Positions 23,217 to 25,324 of a stretch of 25,324 nucleotides of DNA are shown in pieces. Positions within the stretch are counted from its first letter, which is position 1. Every line of letters starts with the position of its first letter. Source of the stretch: Firmicutes bacterium UBA1191 (GTDB taxonomy: Bacteria; Bacillota; Clostridia; Peptostreptococcales; Anaerovoracaceae); assembly GCA_002310095.1 (NCBI GenBank), contig DBYH01000002.1, positions 1 to 25,324 on the forward strand. The letters are read 5' to 3'. Under the pieces are notes generated by a model, which was not told the DNA's origin, searched no databases, and was given only the letters and a program-made list of their open reading frames with translations. Both the position numbers and the translations under genes were made by a program.

Positions 23217-23873
23217 ATGAAAGACATATTCCGCATAGCTATCGACGGGCCAAGCGGCGCAGGCAAAAGCACCATTGCCAAGGCTGTAGCCAAGGCCCTC
23301 GATATCGACTACATAGATACCGGCGCTATGTACAGAGCGATCGGTTACAAGATGGACAAAGGCGGCGTGCCTTTCGAGGTCTGCGACGCCCTTGACGCCA
23401 TGCTGGAGGCCACGGACATCGATTTTACCGGCGGGGACATCATCCTCGACGGCGAAGTCGTCAATTCCCTCATCAGGACTCCTGAGGTTTCCATGCTGGC
23501 TTCCCAGTGCTCCGCCCTGGCTCCAGTGCGCGCCAAACTGGTCGAGATCCAGCGCGCCATGGGTCAGAAGAAGAGCATCATCATGGACGGCCGCGATATC
23601 GGCACCAACGTCCTCACGGACGCCGAGTATAAGATATTCCTGACTGCTTCCGCCGAGGAGCGCGCCAACAGGAGATTCAAGGAACTCCAGGAAAAAGGCG
23701 AGCACCAGACTTATGAGGAGGTGCTGGAGGATATCAAGCAGCGCGACCACAATGACATGACCAGAGAACTCAACCCTCTCCGCAAGGCGGAGGACGCTAT
23801 TGAGGTGGACACTACCGGCATGAGCATCGAAGAGGTCGTGAACGCCGTGCTCGATATAGTAAAGAGCAGATAG
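23217..23873 (+). CDS. cmk: (d)CMP kinase
   Basis: A 218-residue cytidylate kinase. The P-loop GPSGAGKST is at 11-19, DTGAMYR at 34-40, MDGRDIGTNV near 118-127, and the lid region carries REERANRRF-like and QRDHND segments. It phosphorylates CMP and dCMP to the diphosphates; CDP then feeds ribonucleotide reductase and CTP synthesis. This fits its operon partner nrdR, which controls reductase expression. A CGGAG site lies 8 bases before the ATG. A strong hairpin terminator follows. The plsC, ispH or rpsA neighbours often found next to cmk are absent. Confidence 0.96.
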   Translation: MKDIFRIAIDGPSGAGKSTIAKAVAKALDIDYIDTGAMYRAIGYKMDKGGVPFEVCDALDAMLEATDIDFTGGDIILDGEVVNSLIRTPEVSMLASQCSALAPVRAKLVEIQRAMGQKKSIIMDGRDIGTNVLTDAEYKIFLTASAEERANRRFKELQEKGEHQTYEEVLEDIKQRDHNDMTRELNPLRKAEDAIEVDTTGMSIEEVVNAVLDIVKSR

Positions 23874-23902
23874 TCTTATATTCAGAAATGCATAAGCACA
23901 TC

Positions 23903-23932
23903 AAAACGGCTGCGCGGAGCGCAGCCGTTTTT
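23903..23932. terminator. bidirectional terminator between cmk and the symporter gene
   Basis: A perfect 10-bp stem ACGGCTGCGC/GCGCAGCCGT (23906-23915 and 23919-23928) with a 3-base loop is flanked by an A run (23903-23906) and five T (23928-23932). It serves cmk on the plus strand and, less well because of the short T run, the converging symporter gene. Confidence 0.88.
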
Positions 23933-23962
23933 CAGTTTCTTGATCCTTATCAAGCTCGCAGC

Positions 23963-25324
23963 TTACTGCTTGTGGCAGCCAAGCGGCAGTTTAGGATATC
24001 CGTCAATGTATTCGCCGGTCTCGAGTCTGTGGAAGTAATCCTGAACAGCTCTCGCCGCAACACCGTTGAGCAGTACCAGAGCGATGAGGTTAGGCGCTGC
24101 CATCAGAGCGTTGAAGATGTCGGCTATGGTCCATACCTGTGAAAGCGTGAGGAACGGGCCAATGAATACTGCGAATATGTACAGCCATCTGTAAACCTTA
24201 ACTGCTGTCATGCTTCCGTTGAACAGATACTCACAGCATCTCTCTGAATAGTAGTCCCATCCGAGGATAGTTGTGAATGCGAAGAATGCCAGCGCGCACA
24301 TTACTACGAATGCGCCTGCGGTGTCACCGAGCAGTCCCATTGAGAATGCGTCGATAGTAACCTGGGCTCCTTCGTGACCAACTTCGAGAGCATAGTCATA
24401 AGCTCCGGAAACCATGATTACCAGACCTGTCATCATGCATACGCAGATGGTGTCGATGAATGTACCTGTCATTGATACCAGACCTTGTCTTACAGGCTCA
24501 TTAGTCTGAGCAGCTGCAGCAGCGATAGGAGCTGAACCAAGGCCGGCCTCGTTTGAGAATACGCCTCTGGCGACGCCCTTGGTGATCGCCAGGTAGAAGG
24601 CGCCGAACGCGCCGCCCGCGACTGCCTTTGCGCCGAATGCCATAGTAACGATGTCAGCGATTGCTTCAGGAATCTCGCCCAGGTTCGTGAAGATGATGAT
24701 CAGTGAAACGAGGACGTAAGCGATTGCCATGAACGGTACGATTACAGTCGTTACAGTAGCGATTCTCTTGATTCCGCCGATGATTACCAGTGCAGCGAAG
24801 AATGTTACCACGATAGCAACCGCGATGGTTACTGCAGTGATTTCCTTATCTGCGCCGATAGTGAACAGCGTGTTGGTGTGGAAGAATGTCTCAGCAGCGG
24901 AAGCGATTCCATTGATCTGAGTGATTGTTCCGATACCGAACGCACCGGCGATGCATCCGAACAGAGCGAACAGCTTACCCAGCCATTTCGCGTTCCATCC
25001 GTATCTCTCTTTGATACCCTTCTCAATGTAGTAGAAAGGTCCGCCGAGATAGCCGCCTTCAGGGTTCACCTGTCTGTAGATGACAGCGAGAACACCTTCC
25101 GTGAACTTGGTAGCGAGGCCTACACAAGCCGCGATGAACATCCAGAACAGTGCTCCAGGTCCACCGACGATAACAGCGGTCGCAACACCGACGATGTTTC
25201 CTGTACCTATAGTGGCAGAAAGCGCTGTACACAGAGCTCCGAATGAAGTAACTTCACCTGAAGCACCATCTTCGTTTCTTACCATGTACTTAAGTGCTCT
25301 GCCGAGCTTGATGAACTGCATACC
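23963..25324 (-). CDS. sodium:alanine/glycine symporter (AGCS family), 5' end cut by window
   Basis: At least 453 residues of a polytopic transporter. The visible part starts in the family's interior segment (QFIKLGRALKYM); AGCS proteins normally have some 40-60 residues and a first helix before this, and the frame stays open to the window edge, so the Met at 25321 is probably internal. Family marks are ALSATIGTGNIVGVATA, GGPGALFWMFIAACVG (the AGCS signature region), GGPFYYIEKGI, and FSNEAGLGSAPIAAAAA. It imports alanine, glycine or a related amino acid with sodium; the substrate is not decidable here. Compared with its neighbours it appears to use more GCT, GCA and GTA codons, as expected of a highly expressed gene. 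No partner gene is visible. Confidence 0.93.
   Translation of the reverse strand, partial: GMQFIKLGRALKYMVRNEDGASGEVTSFGALCTALSATIGTGNIVGVATAVIVGGPGALFWMFIAACVGLATKFTEGVLAVIYRQVNPEGGYLGGPFYYIEKGIKERYGWNAKWLGKLFALFGCIAGAFGIGTITQINGIASAAETFFHTNTLFTIGADKEITAVTIAVAIVVTFFAALVIIGGIKRIATVTTVIVPFMAIAYVLVSLIIIFTNLGEIPEAIADIVTMAFGAKAVAGGAFGAFYLAITKGVARGVFSNEAGLGSAPIAAAAAQTNEPVRQGLVSMTGTFIDTICVCMMTGLVIMVSGAYDYALEVGHEGAQVTIDAFSMGLLGDTAGAFVVMCALAFFAFTTILGWDYYSERCCEYLFNGSMTAVKVYRWLYIFAVFIGPFLTLSQVWTIADIFNALMAAPNLIALVLLNGVAARAVQDYFHRLETGEYIDGYPKLPLGCHKQ

Noticed and set aside
22631..23750. Minus-strand frames of 220 and 189 codons opposite nrdR and cmk.
   Set aside because: They mirror the coding strand of two unambiguous genes and lack any ribosome site or family match.
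1..25324. Mobile elements, CRISPR arrays, tRNA or rRNA genes, prophage or defence genes.
   Set aside because: None seen: every stretch is accounted for by housekeeping genes, and the longest gene-free gap (about 194 bases, mraZ-lgt) is filled by promoters and operator repeats.

Overview
The window is a dense block of bacterial housekeeping genes, most of them on the minus strand. It reads as a Gram-positive, Clostridia-type (Bacillota) chromosome of moderate GC content. The evidence is the strong AGGAGG-type ribosome sites, a MraZ/RsmH/FtsL/PASTA-PBP division cluster, FtsQ of the DivIB type, a FtsZ ending in a DIPDFLKR-type tail, a Firmicute-style PheS with a four-cysteine knuckle, and MutS2. 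I cannot name the genus; a gut-type clostridium is only an inference. No mobile element, CRISPR array, rRNA or tRNA was seen.

The centre (about 19.4 kb back to 7.4 kb, minus strand) is the division and cell-wall (dcw) operon: mraZ, rsmH, ftsL, a PASTA-containing transpeptidase, murF, mraY, murD, ftsW, murG, ftsQ, ftsZ. It starts at a strong promoter embedded in helically phased MraZ-type boxes and ends at a hairpin terminator after ftsZ. Genes overlap or nearly touch. murE, murC, murB and ftsA, which often belong to such clusters, are absent from this stretch. ftsZ has a good promoter of its own inside the 3' end of ftsQ, and a terminator-like hairpin lies between ftsL and the transpeptidase gene.

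Downstream on the same strand (7.3 kb to 8) is a second module: a SpoU-type rRNA methyltransferase, pheS, pheT, zapA and mutS2. This is a contracted version of the ysgA-pheS-pheT-(rnhC)-zapA-(yshB-polX)-mutS2 block known from Bacillus subtilis, here placed directly behind the dcw operon.

To the right, lgt is divergent from mraZ and has its own near-consensus promoter. Facing it on the minus strand is an operon of a flavodoxin-like oxidoreductase, a small acidic lipoprotein and ychF; lgt and ychF share a bidirectional terminator. The oxidoreductase diverges from nrdR-cmk (plus strand), and the 156-base gap holds two opposed promoters that each overlap a copy of the same repeated element. cmk converges on a sodium:amino-acid symporter gene cut by the right edge, with a shared bidirectional terminator between them.

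The gene content is ordinary. I found no convincing undescribed multi-gene system. The points worth a second look are regulatory: the MraZ operator and its possible reach to lgt, the duplicated element at the nrdR divergent promoter, a probable leaderless mRNA, and the internal hairpin in the dcw operon.
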